A stretch of DNA of 64,000 nucleotides from Galbibacter sp048266365 (lineage in GTDB: Bacteria; Bacteroidota; Bacteroidia; Flavobacteriales; Flavobacteriaceae). The DNA is taken from the NCBI RefSeq assembly GCF_048266365.1, contig NZ_JBLWZP010000001.1, positions 1-64,000 on the forward strand, written 5' to 3'. Both the position numbers and the translations under genes were made by a program. The notes under the pieces were generated by a model that searched no databases, was not told the origin of the DNA, and saw nothing but the letters and a program-made list of their open reading frames with translations. Positions 7,840-16,149 of the stretch are shown here, one piece after another (position 1 is the first letter of the stretch; each line of letters starts with the position of its first letter).

Positions 7840-8700
7840 TTACGAAGCTCTTACCGCTTGATTTTGTATTAAATCTATATATAGATTTACTTTGTTTTTC
7901 AAGTCCTTTCTATGAACGATAAAGTCAAGGAATCCGTGCTCTAATAAGAACTCAGAGGTTTGGAAATCTTCAGGAAGATCTTTTCCTGTAGCCTCTTTAA
8001 CCACACGAGGTCCAGCAAAACCAATTAAAGCACCGGGCTCTGCAATATTGATATCGCCAAGCATAGCATAGGACGCTGTAGTACCTCCGGTTGTAGGATC
8101 CGTACACAATGAGATGTAGGGGATTCCAAGTTCAGAAAGCTGGGCTAATTTAGCAGAAGTTTTTGCCAATTGCATTAGCGATAAAGCTGCCTCCATCATA
8201 CGTGCACCTCCGGATTTTGAAATCATCATAAAAGGGATCTTCTTTTTGATTGAATAATCAATAGCACGTGCTATCTTCTCTCCAACCACACTACCCATAG
8301 ATCCTCCGATAAAAGAGAAGTCCATACACGCGATTACAAGATTTCTACCCTTAGACTTACCAACTGCAGTGCGAACTGCATCCTTTAGTTTGGTCTTTTC
8401 TTGGGCTTGTTTTAGACGATCTGAATACTTTTTAGTATCGACGAAGTGAAGTGGGTCTTTGGATTCTAGGTTAGGATCCAATTCCTTAAACTTATTGTCG
8501 TCAAATAATATTGAAAAATATTCCTTACTACCAATGCGTACATGATAATCATCCTCCGGACTTACATAAAAGTTTTTAGCCAATTCATCGGCTTCAACAA
8601 TTTTACCGGTTGGTGATTTATACCAAAGACCAACTGGAGTGTCCTTCTTCTGTTCGGTAGCGGTTTGTATACCTTTTTCTTTTCTTTTAAACCAAGCCAT
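7840..8700 (-). CDS. accD: Acetyl-CoA carboxylase carboxyltransferase subunit beta, zinc-ribbon cysteines absent
   Basis: This subunit forms the carboxyltransferase with AccA and makes malonyl-CoA for fatty acid synthesis. The 286-residue protein has the crotonase-like core of AccD, with FIGGSMGSVVGEKIARAID, MISKSGGARMMEAALSLMQL and CTDPTTGGTTASYAMLGD. In most bacteria the N terminus carries a four-cysteine zinc ribbon after the GLW motif. Here that part reads GLWYKSPTGKI and FYVSPEDDYHVRI, so all four cysteines are replaced while the fold-level spacing is kept. It sits just downstream of fbaA, with a hairpin in the 63-base gap. Confidence 0.96.
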   Translation of the reverse strand: MAWFKRKEKGIQTATEQKKDTPVGLWYKSPTGKIVEADELAKNFYVSPEDDYHVRIGSKEYFSILFDDNKFKELDPNLESKDPLHFVDTKKYSDRLKQAQEKTKLKDAVRTAVGKSKGRNLVIACMDFSFIGGSMGSVVGEKIARAIDYSIKKKIPFMMISKSGGARMMEAALSLMQLAKTSAKLAQLSELGIPYISLCTDPTTGGTTASYAMLGDINIAEPGALIGFAGPRVVKEATGKDLPEDFQTSEFLLEHGFLDFIVHRKDLKNKVNLYIDLIQNQAVRAS

Positions 8701-8718
8701 AATCTTAGATAAAATTAA

Positions 8719-8754
8719 AAAGCACTAAAGAAAATTGATTTTCCCTAGTGCTTT
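8719..8754 (-). terminator. Hairpin terminator or attenuator between fbaA and accD
   Basis: Minus-strand AAAGCACTA pairs with TAGTGCTTT, with an inner GAAAATCAATTTTC helix and a following T-rich run. Its position between two co-directional genes means it may only partly stop transcription into accD. Confidence 0.65.
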
Positions 8755-8763
8755 GCATATCAT

Positions 8764-9831
8764 TTATAACGTATTCACGTTGTTTAAATCTTCAAAAGCC
8801 TTTTTCAGACGAGTGATAAAGGTTTTTTCTCCTTCACGGATCCATACACGTGGATCATAATACTTTTTATTAGGAGCGTCGTCACCTTCCGGGTTTCCGA
8901 TTTGACCTCCCAGGTAAGCCTCTTTAGACTTCATATAGTCTCTGATTCCTTCTAGGTAAGCATACTGAAGGTCAGTGTCAATATTCATCTTGATTACCCC
9001 GTAACTAATTCCTTCTCTGATTTCTTCAACAGTAGAACCAGATCCGCCGTGGAATACGAAGTTGATTGTGTTGTGAGGAACATTATATTTTTTAGAAATA
9101 TACTCTTGAGAATTTCTAAGAATTTTTGGAGTAAGCTTAACGTTTCCTGGTTTGTAAACACCGTGAACGTTTCCGAATGCTGCTGCAACTGTAAATCTTG
9201 GAGATACCTTTAATAGCTCTTCATAAGCATAAGCAACTTCTTCCGGTTGGGTGTATAATTTAGAATCATCAACATCTGAATTATCTACACCATCTTCTTC
9301 TCCTCCTGTAATACCAAGCTCGATTTCAAGGGTCATTCCCATTTTATCCATACGTGCCAGATACTTTTTAGAAGTTTCGATATTTTCTTCGATTGACTCT
9401 TCAGAAAGATCGATCATATGAGAACTGAACAATGGTTTTCCGGTTTGTTTGTAATGCTCTTCACTGGCATCCAACATACCGTCTACCCAAGGAAGCAACT
9501 TTTTAGCACAGTGGTCCGTGTGAAGGATAACCGGGACTCCGTATTTTTCAGCCATTTCATGAACGTGCTTCGCGCCTGCAACAGCTCCTGCAACAGCAGC
9601 TTTTTGCTGATCGTTAGACAGCCCTTTACCAGCATTAAACTGTGCTCCTCCGTTAGAGAATTGAATGATAACAGGAGAATTTAAATCTGCTGCTGTTTCT
9701 AAAACAGCGTTGATAGTACTACTCCCAATAACATTGACTGCCGGAAGCGCAAACCCTTTTTGCTTAGCATAGTCAAATATCTTTTGTACTTCGTCCCCAG
9801 TGGCTACACCAGCCTTAATGTTGTGACTCAT
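8764..9831 (-). CDS. fbaA: Class II fructose-bisphosphate aldolase
   Basis: It cleaves fructose 1,6-bisphosphate to glyceraldehyde 3-phosphate and dihydroxyacetone phosphate, and runs in reverse in gluconeogenesis. The 355-residue length fits the class IIA (E. coli FbaA) type. Metal and substrate motifs are visible: VPVILHTDHCAKKLLPWVDG (zinc His and catalytic Asp), the GGEEDGVDNSDVD loop, FGNVHGVYKPGNVKL and FVFHGGSGSTVEEI (zinc His). It is cytoplasmic and is followed by accD after a hairpin. A -7 box lies 65 bases upstream. Confidence 0.97.
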   Translation of the reverse strand: MSHNIKAGVATGDEVQKIFDYAKQKGFALPAVNVIGSSTINAVLETAADLNSPVIIQFSNGGAQFNAGKGLSNDQQKAAVAGAVAGAKHVHEMAEKYGVPVILHTDHCAKKLLPWVDGMLDASEEHYKQTGKPLFSSHMIDLSEESIEENIETSKKYLARMDKMGMTLEIELGITGGEEDGVDNSDVDDSKLYTQPEEVAYAYEELLKVSPRFTVAAAFGNVHGVYKPGNVKLTPKILRNSQEYISKKYNVPHNTINFVFHGGSGSTVEEIREGISYGVIKMNIDTDLQYAYLEGIRDYMKSKEAYLGGQIGNPEGDDAPNKKYYDPRVWIREGEKTFITRLKKAFEDLNNVNTL

Positions 9832-9895
9832 AAATTTAAGTTTCTAATTTTTATATCGTTATATAGTTGTTCGCTTCAATTGAGCTTTTAAAATT

Positions 9896-9903
9896 CAAAA
9901 ATA
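9896..9903 (-). promoter_or_regulatory. -7 promoter box of fbaA
   Basis: Reads TATTTTTG on the minus strand (consensus TANNTTTG), 65 bases before the ATG. Confidence 0.5.
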
Positions 9904-9982
9904 CGACATTTTGTTCGACAGAAAAATCTCTTGAGTTTTCTAACAAAAAACCGTGTTTGCAAAAATAATAAATTTACACGGC

Positions 9983-12520
9983 TTAGAAAGGATAATTGAT
10001 CCCAATGTTGTATACAGCATTGCCGAAATTGTAATCATTAAACCATCGTTTACTGCGCTGATCATAAGTAGGATCGTAGGTTTTGAATCCAATATCAAAT
10101 CGAAATACAAAAAAGTTAAAATCATAACGAAGACCAAATCCAGTACCTATTGCAATCTCTTCCAAGGAACGCAGGTTTTCAAAGGTTGCTTTTTCGCTTT
10201 CAACATCATCTAAAAAGTCCCAAATGTTACCGGCATCTACAAACAATGCGCCGTTAATATCTCCAATTAGAGGGAATCTGTACTCTAGATTAAAAGCCAG
10301 CTTTAAATTACCCACATTAAAATCATTAGTGCTTTTCGTTCTTCCGGGGCCTAGTTCATAAGGTTGCCATGCTCTGTTGTCATTAGATCCTCCGGCAAAG
10401 TAACTCCTGATAAATGGAATGCTCCCTGAATTTCCGTAAGGAATAGCAACACCCATAAAGGACCTAAAGGCTAATACATCTTTACGAGACAGACGCCAGT
10501 ATTTGATGTAATCGAATTCTGTTTTTATGTATTGGGAATATTGTACACCAAAAATCAGATTATTTCCGAGCTCATCTTTTTCGAGATTTAGAATTGGAGC
10601 TAAGCCGGAGAGTAGGTTTCCTGCCAATTCAATCTTCCCTCTGAATTGAAAGAAGTTATTATCGTTAAAATTTCTACGTGTGTTTTTATAATAGGTGTAG
10701 TTGGTGGAGAATATGAGGTTATTCGCTGTTAATCGTTGTCTTTGGTCATCAATTCGTGCGACCTCACCTGCATCTCTGGTATTGGTGCTAATGTTGCCGT
10801 TTAAGACGTCATTAGTGAAGCCGGCGGTTCCCAATGGAATGCTGAGATCTCCATTTTCGTCAAAATAATCTGAGTTCGTTTGAGAAGTGTAGTTTGAAGC
10901 AACATTGTTTAAATCCTCATAGCTATTGTCATACACATCGTAATAGCGATCGGTGTTGAGGTTTTTGACATATTGAATATTGATGAGTTCCAATATGTTT
11001 TTTCGTACGTTGGATGGGTTCCATTTGTAACGCAGTATCCCATTAAAGGTTTGCTTGTCTAGCCCTATGTTTTTTTGAAGGGTTGTCCCGAGGGAGAAAC
11101 GGGTGTCCGGAGTCATCGATTTAGGGATGATCTTATCGGTGTTAAAAGGGAAAAATATCCTTGGAATATTTAGACCGATATCAGCGCCAAATTCTGCAAT
11201 ATTAAAAAAGCCACTTTCAGTGTTTTTAAAGTCAGATGAAGATCCAAAGGTGCCTCTAAAGGCAATGTCCAAGGTCTCTGCACCTCTAAAGATATTTCTA
11301 GCGATCAATGATGTGCTCAAAGAAATTCCTATATCCTGGATGTTTGAATGCAAAAGGTCAGAACTAAAACCCAATGAGTACCGTGGTCTTGGGTTTAAAT
11401 AAATGTTCGTTCTCAATTGATCATCTGATCCATCTAAGTAACTGTAGTTGATGTTGGGATATTTAAATACCTTTAAGTTGTTAATCTGTTTGGCGGTCAA
11501 GGCTCGGTCAGCTTCCTTATAAACGCTATCCGGTAAAATAGCAATAACATCCGTTAGGGCTTTAGGTCGGTATTTTAGTTGATCCTTAAAGTAAATTGTA
11601 TATCCGTCATAGGTAATCGAGCTTAAACTATCCTGAGAATTGTTAAAGGAATAATCAGCGTAGATGTTTACTTCTTTAACGTGATGAATTTTATATGGGA
11701 TTTCAGGGCCTCCTTGAGTAGCCGAGGCGTTTTGAATACTAATCACTACAGGCATTTTTCTGTCATCTGCCACCAGGGCAGTATCTCTTTGAATGTCGAA
11801 GCTAATGGAAGAAGGTTGGAATTTATAGATTCCGGAATTTACAAAAATGTTGTTCAAACGCTCCTTTTCAGCATCAAAATAAACAAAATCAAATTGCTGA
11901 CCAGTTCTAATTCTTGAGAATCGTTTATAGCGATTGTAGATGGTATCCAAATCTTTAGATTCGAAATTTGTGCTAATGGAATCCAGATAGTAAGCAGGAC
12001 CGGTAGTCAGGTTGTAGTTTACAACCGCACGCTTCTCTTTTTGATCGCTACTATCAATTTCATAGCTCACCTTATTGTTGAAATATCCCTTGGTATCGTA
12101 GTATAGTTTTAAACGCTCTGCTGATTTCTCTGTTTTTTCCTGATCAATGATTACTGGGGCTTCCCCTGTCTTCATTAACCAGTTATTAAAGTTAATTTTA
12201 TAATCGGCAACTTGAGTAAGTTGCTTTTTTGAAATCATGCGATCAAAAAAGCTCATATCCTGCAGGTTGGAGTCTAGTTTATTCGCATAGTATCGAGCAG
12301 GATTTGGTTTGGCCATATTATAGACCGCCAGGCGCATTTTGTTATTTGGTCTTTGGGTTATCAAGCCCTCAACTTCATCCCCTGTAACCCTTTGCTCATT
12401 GATATAAATACTGTTATCCACCAGCAACAATTGGCCGCTTTTCACCCTCTTCACGGCATTACATGAACTCATCAGTACTATTAAAAATAATACAGCTATT
12501 TTTGCAAGATGTTGTTTCAA
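9983..12520 (-). CDS. tamL: TamL: BamA/TamA-family outer membrane lipoprotein
   Basis: The 845-residue protein begins with a lipoprotein signal (VLFLIVLMSSCNAVKRV, lipobox Cys about residue 20). It continues through POTRA-like repeats (roughly 30-370) into a C-terminal Omp85 beta-barrel that ends in GINYPF with a terminal aromatic. The barrel has the conserved region GSNDNRAWQPYELGPG and the late strand ALFVDAGNIWDF. In Bacteroidota TamL is the lipidated TamA counterpart that works with TamB in outer membrane protein or lipid traffic. It is divergent from a SpoU-type methylase with a 43-base gap. A -7 box is only 26 bases before the ATG, so the leader is very short. Confidence 0.88.
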   Translation of the reverse strand: MKQHLAKIAVLFLIVLMSSCNAVKRVKSGQLLLVDNSIYINEQRVTGDEVEGLITQRPNNKMRLAVYNMAKPNPARYYANKLDSNLQDMSFFDRMISKKQLTQVADYKINFNNWLMKTGEAPVIIDQEKTEKSAERLKLYYDTKGYFNNKVSYEIDSSDQKEKRAVVNYNLTTGPAYYLDSISTNFESKDLDTIYNRYKRFSRIRTGQQFDFVYFDAEKERLNNIFVNSGIYKFQPSSISFDIQRDTALVADDRKMPVVISIQNASATQGGPEIPYKIHHVKEVNIYADYSFNNSQDSLSSITYDGYTIYFKDQLKYRPKALTDVIAILPDSVYKEADRALTAKQINNLKVFKYPNINYSYLDGSDDQLRTNIYLNPRPRYSLGFSSDLLHSNIQDIGISLSTSLIARNIFRGAETLDIAFRGTFGSSSDFKNTESGFFNIAEFGADIGLNIPRIFFPFNTDKIIPKSMTPDTRFSLGTTLQKNIGLDKQTFNGILRYKWNPSNVRKNILELINIQYVKNLNTDRYYDVYDNSYEDLNNVASNYTSQTNSDYFDENGDLSIPLGTAGFTNDVLNGNISTNTRDAGEVARIDDQRQRLTANNLIFSTNYTYYKNTRRNFNDNNFFQFRGKIELAGNLLSGLAPILNLEKDELGNNLIFGVQYSQYIKTEFDYIKYWRLSRKDVLAFRSFMGVAIPYGNSGSIPFIRSYFAGGSNDNRAWQPYELGPGRTKSTNDFNVGNLKLAFNLEYRFPLIGDINGALFVDAGNIWDFLDDVESEKATFENLRSLEEIAIGTGFGLRYDFNFFVFRFDIGFKTYDPTYDQRSKRWFNDYNFGNAVYNIGINYPF

Positions 12521-12545
12521 GAGGGTGAATGATTAAATTTACGGT

Positions 12546-12553
12546 CAAAAATA
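12546..12553 (-). promoter_or_regulatory. -7 promoter box of tamL
   Basis: Reads TATTTTTG on the minus strand, 26 bases before the tamL ATG, inside the short gap shared with the divergent methylase gene. Confidence 0.45.
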
Positions 12554-12563
12554 CACTATTTGT

Positions 12564-13283
12564 ATGGTTAGCAAAAACGAATTAAAACTTATAACGTCCT
12601 TACATCAAAAAAAGTACCGTAATAAGCATCAACTTTTTATAGCGGAAGGGGCTAAGGGTGTTTTAGAACTCCTGGATTCCGAACTACAGCCCTATAAAAT
12701 ATTTAAGACCCGAGATATTGACGGATTACCGCTAGATAAAACAGTACAAATAAGTGCGGGTGAGATGAAAAAACTAAGCTCCCTAAAAACCCCCAGTGAG
12801 GTATTGGCCGTTTTTCATATGCCAGAAGAGAAGAATGAAAAGGGCGAGGGTCTAATCCTTGCCCTTGACGATGTTCGAGACCCCGGCAATTTAGGCACCA
12901 TTATTCGACTTTGCGATTGGTTTGGAGTTTCTCAACTGCTGTGTAGTGAAAATACTGTAGATTGTTATAACCCAAAAGTAGTTCAGGCTACCATGGGATC
13001 TTTGGCCAGGGTACAAATTAATTATGTAGATTTAGAAAACTATTTAGGTAGCACGGATAAACCAATTTACGGAGCAATCATGGAGGGTGGAAATGTATAT
13101 GATTCCACACTTGCAAAAGATGCAATTTTAGTCATGGGAAATGAATCCAATGGCATCAGTTCTTCAATCCTTAAAAAGGTAACCAACACGCTGAGTATTC
13201 CACGATTTGGATCCCGGCAAACCGAAAGTCTCAATGTCGCCACAGCGACAGCAATTCTGTTGAGTGAATTTCGAAGAAGTTAA
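12564..13283 (+). CDS. TrmH-family (SpoU) RNA 2'-O-methyltransferase
   Basis: The 239-residue enzyme transfers a methyl group from SAM to a ribose in rRNA or tRNA. An N-terminal substrate-binding domain (about 1-95, L30e-like, with RNKHQLFIAEGAKGVLELL) precedes the knotted SPOUT domain. Its three motifs are visible: ALDDVRDPGNLGTIIRLCDW (motif 1), ILVMGNESNGIS (motif 2) and LSIPRFGSRQTESLNVATAT (motif 3). The target base is not determinable from sequence. It is divergent from tamL and convergent with porT. Confidence 0.93.
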   Translation: MVSKNELKLITSLHQKKYRNKHQLFIAEGAKGVLELLDSELQPYKIFKTRDIDGLPLDKTVQISAGEMKKLSSLKTPSEVLAVFHMPEEKNEKGEGLILALDDVRDPGNLGTIIRLCDWFGVSQLLCSENTVDCYNPKVVQATMGSLARVQINYVDLENYLGSTDKPIYGAIMEGGNVYDSTLAKDAILVMGNESNGISSSILKKVTNTLSIPRFGSRQTESLNVATATAILLSEFRRS

Positions 13284-13301
13284 ATCAAAATATCCAATTG
13301 A

Positions 13302-14027
13302 TTACTCGAAGGTAAAGTTGACAAATATAGCTCTGGAGTAGATTCCGTTATAGATTTTTGGACCTTGGAAGTAATCTTTATCCACATTTTTTCCTCTGTA
13401 AATCTCATCTTTGAGTGCGAATGACCCTCTAATGGAAGGTGAGAATTTAAAATAACGCAGGTAAATATCAATACCAAAACCAACTTCCCAGTAATAATTA
13501 CTCTTTCTCATACTGACAATCCCCTCCTTAATTCCTTCGGAGTTACCTTCATTGCTACTAAGGTTTAAGGATGTTGCAGCGCCGCCAACTATATAGGGTT
13601 TAATGTTACCCAATCTTTTGGTGCTGACCTTTAATAAAAGAGGAATGTGGATATAGGTAGATTTAACAGGTACTAATTCGGAATAATCGTTTGTTGTATT
13701 GTTTCGGAATATGAGGTCACGTTGGTTGTAATATAATCCCGGCTCTAGACGAAGATCCATATAGTTGTTTAAACGGAGTTCACCAATAAGTCCAACATTA
13801 AAGCCGAGGCTTTTTGAGGTTAACATCTCGTCGATTGGGACAGTAGAAGGATTGTGGTTTTCGTAATCAACTTTAAAGTCGTATTGGTTAAACCCTAAAT
13901 AATAACCCCAATTCAATAACTTTTGGTCCTCGGTTTCGAGATTTAAAATAACATCTTCATTGAACTGTGCCTGTAGTGTAGTAAGTCCACTAATGATTAG
14001 GATTAAGCTGCAAAGTAACGTTTTCAT
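13302..14027 (-). CDS. porT: Type IX secretion outer membrane protein PorT
   Basis: The 241-residue protein has a signal peptide (MKTLLCSLILIISGLTTLQA) and a PorT-type outer membrane beta-barrel with alternating strands, for example LGFNVGLIGELRLNNYMDLR and PYIVGGAATSLNLSSN. It ends in an aromatic strand, AIFVNFTFE. PorT (SprT in Flavobacterium) is required for type IX secretion and gliding in the species where it was studied. The setting next to ubiE, with tamL and the SpoU methylase, supports the call over a generic porin. It starts 33 bases after the ubiE stop, so the two are probably co-transcribed. Confidence 0.82.
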   Translation of the reverse strand: MKTLLCSLILIISGLTTLQAQFNEDVILNLETEDQKLLNWGYYLGFNQYDFKVDYENHNPSTVPIDEMLTSKSLGFNVGLIGELRLNNYMDLRLEPGLYYNQRDLIFRNNTTNDYSELVPVKSTYIHIPLLLKVSTKRLGNIKPYIVGGAATSLNLSSNEGNSEGIKEGIVSMRKSNYYWEVGFGIDIYLRYFKFSPSIRGSFALKDEIYRGKNVDKDYFQGPKIYNGIYSRAIFVNFTFE

Positions 14028-14060
14028 TTCTAGGGGTTGGTTTTTCTGCTTGCAATATAG

Positions 14061-14792
14061 TTATTTCTTCGCTTGGTAGATCGTAGCCACGCCTAAAGTT
14101 TGTGGATGATCTTTCACTTCTATAAATCCGACTTTGGTCAAGATGTCGTTAAACGCCTTTCCATAAGGAAACACAGAGGCCGATTCTGATAAATAGGCAT
14201 AGGCCGACTGATCCTTTGAAAATAGCCTTCCTATAACAGGTAATAAGTTTTTAGTATAAAGGTTGTAACCTTGTTTGAAGGGTGTCTTTGTAGGAACGGA
14301 GGTTTCTAAAACTACAAAAGTACCTCCTTTTTTCAGTACTCTAAATATTTCTGCCAACCCTTTCTCTAGATCTTCGAAATTTCGAACACCAAAGGCAACA
14401 GTGGCGGAATCAAAACTTTCATCCTCAAAGGGTAGTTGTTCACTATCTCCTAAGACCATCTCAATGCGATTAGTGAGGTTTTTATCAGCAATCTTTTGCT
14501 TTCCGACCTCAAGCATACCAGCTGAGATGTCTAATCCGACTATGTTAGCGGTTTTGTTTTCTTGAGCTAGATTGATAGCCAAATCTCCAGTGCCTGTAGC
14601 AATGTCTAAAATGGATTGTGGCTTGGTGGCATGAACCATTTTCACCACTTTTTTCCGCCATTGAATATCAATACCGAATGAAATTACACGATTTAATCCA
14701 TCATAATTACCGGAAATGGTGTCAAACATCTTGGTAACCTGTTGTTTTTTACCTAAAGTAGAATCTTTATAGGGCGTAACCTTTTTTGACAT
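14061..14792 (-). CDS. ubiE: Demethylmenaquinone methyltransferase
   Basis: The enzyme makes the last C-methylation of menaquinone from SAM. The 243-residue protein has the UbiE/MenG signature near the N terminus (MFDTISGNYDGLNRVISFGI). The SAM motif I reads ILDIATGTGDLAINLA, and ATVAFGVRNFEDLEKGLAEI and FRVLKKGGTFVVLE follow. Flavobacteria respire with menaquinone, so the substrate is demethylmenaquinone rather than the ubiquinone precursor. It probably leads an operon with porT. A -7 box sits 14 bases before the ATG, giving a very short leader. Confidence 0.96.
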   Translation of the reverse strand: MSKKVTPYKDSTLGKKQQVTKMFDTISGNYDGLNRVISFGIDIQWRKKVVKMVHATKPQSILDIATGTGDLAINLAQENKTANIVGLDISAGMLEVGKQKIADKNLTNRIEMVLGDSEQLPFEDESFDSATVAFGVRNFEDLEKGLAEIFRVLKKGGTFVVLETSVPTKTPFKQGYNLYTKNLLPVIGRLFSKDQSAYAYLSESASVFPYGKAFNDILTKVGFIEVKDHPQTLGVATIYQAKK

Positions 14793-15127
14793 GCTAAATT
14801 TTTTGCAAATATACTATTTACAATTCATCTCTGTGGAATGAAGCTTGATTTTAAAAACTATTTACTTTCTTTTTTAACGGAGTGACCTCTTATCAAAAAT
14901 ATGCTATCGTTAGAATTGCCTTTAGAATTCAATTCGCTTTGGTACTTGTGAAATTGGTCATAAAACGATTATTTTATCCGTTTGCGGATTTCCTTACTCT
15001 ATTTCCGATTTATTTATGTTATTTTGAAAAATTGGAGAATTACGCTGTTTTGAGATCATGAGCAGTTGTTTACTCCAAGTCCCCTTAAACAACCACCAAA
15101 CTACAAACTAAACTATGTATTGAGGAT
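14793..15127. other. Intergenic region between ubiE and the DUF4231/SLATT-like gene
   Basis: The 335 bases separate two divergent genes. They contain the ubiE -7 box and a small ATCCG/CGGAT hairpin (14976-14989). The 15019-15026 stretch, TTATTTTG, misses the -7 consensus by one base and could serve the downstream gene. No coding sequence or repeat was found. Confidence 0.5.
14806..14813 (-). promoter_or_regulatory. -7 promoter box of ubiE
   Basis: Reads TATATTTG on the minus strand, 14 bases before the ATG. Confidence 0.55.
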
Positions 15128-16036
15128 ATGGATTTTAGCGATTTTCCAAATTATTTCAAAGCAGCATCGATAGCATCTGCAAAATTTCAACGTTATTATA
15201 AGTCGATTAAACGATCAGCAGTTATTCTACTGATACTGGCTGTTATTGTCATGTTTTACAGTTTTCAGCACTCAGAAGGACTTACAATAGTATATGGCGT
15301 AATAGCTGTTTTAGTTGCCCTAAGTTTGATTTTGACCCTGTTATTAATGATTAAAAAATACGATCAACTTTGGCAAGAGTGCCTTAATTTTAAGGCGTCT
15401 TGCAAAACAGCTACTTGGCAGTTTGTAATGAGTGTGGGGGAGTTCGCTACCCTGCAAGATAGGGACGAGTTGCAAAGATCATTTGAAAACCGAATGCAAC
15501 ATATCATCAAAGAATATCAGGAACTCATTCCACATTTAGATTCGGCTGCTCTAAAGCAGGAGTTGCTTACAGCTAAGATGTTTGAATTAAGAGAAGCGTC
15601 TTTTGAGGAGAAAAAGAGCTTTTATGCTCAAGAACGAATTCTCGTCCTAAATGATATCTACTTTAATAAAGCCATAGAACATCACCAAAAATACAAGCTT
15701 TGGTCCTTAAACTTGATCCTTGCACAGGTGTTTGCGCTAGGCGCTATTTTGTTTTTAGTACTGGAAATAAATGCTGGTTGGAGTATTGTTGCACTTGTAA
15801 CTATGCTGCTTTCTTCACTAGTGAGTTGGCTTGAGTTACAGAGTAACTTAGAAAGGAAACAACGTTATACCCTTGCCTTAAGGGAATTGGAGGGGATGCA
15901 ACAAGGGTTGAGTAAGGTCACTTTAGAAAGTGAGTTGGATGAGTTTGTGTGGGACACCGAAAGATTAATTTCTAGCCCTAACGCCTATTGGTTAATTTCA
16001 GGCGCACAGAAGGGTAAACAGGAGATTGTTGTGTAG
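15128..16036 (+). CDS. DUF4231/SLATT-like protein with two 2TM hairpins
   Basis: The 302-residue protein has two hydrophobic hairpins, TM 31-47 with 53-75 and TM 192-213 with 218-236, separated by a long helical segment. The second half fits the DUF4231 (SLATT) pattern: a helix with EASFEEKKSFYAQERILVLN and YFNKAIEHHQKYK, then the TM pair, then ERKQRYTLALRELEGM and a C-terminal FVWDTERLISSPNAYW. SLATT domains are predicted pore-forming effectors of nucleotide-activated conflict systems. This gene has no recognisable partner such as a cyclase, SLOG, SMODS or TIR gene beside it. It is transcribed toward trkA, but trkA has its own -7 box. A resident housekeeping membrane protein is the main alternative. 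The homology call rests on pattern only. Confidence 0.62.
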   Translation: MDFSDFPNYFKAASIASAKFQRYYKSIKRSAVILLILAVIVMFYSFQHSEGLTIVYGVIAVLVALSLILTLLLMIKKYDQLWQECLNFKASCKTATWQFVMSVGEFATLQDRDELQRSFENRMQHIIKEYQELIPHLDSAALKQELLTAKMFELREASFEEKKSFYAQERILVLNDIYFNKAIEHHQKYKLWSLNLILAQVFALGAILFLVLEINAGWSIVALVTMLLSSLVSWLELQSNLERKQRYTLALRELEGMQQGLSKVTLESELDEFVWDTERLISSPNAYWLISGAQKGKQEIVV

Positions 16037-16117
16037 TTTAAAAGAAATGTCCCAGATCTATTTTGTTAGCCTCCGTAATTTAAAAAGGCATTCTCTAGTG
16101 GCTATAGGTATTTAATA

Positions 16118-16125
16118 TATCTTTG
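16118..16125 (+). promoter_or_regulatory. -7 promoter box of trkA
   Basis: Reads TATCTTTG, a full consensus match, 24 bases before the trkA ATG. It argues against trkA depending on read-through from the gene upstream. Confidence 0.6.
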
Positions 16126-16149
16126 CAAAGAAATTGTTTACAATAAGCT

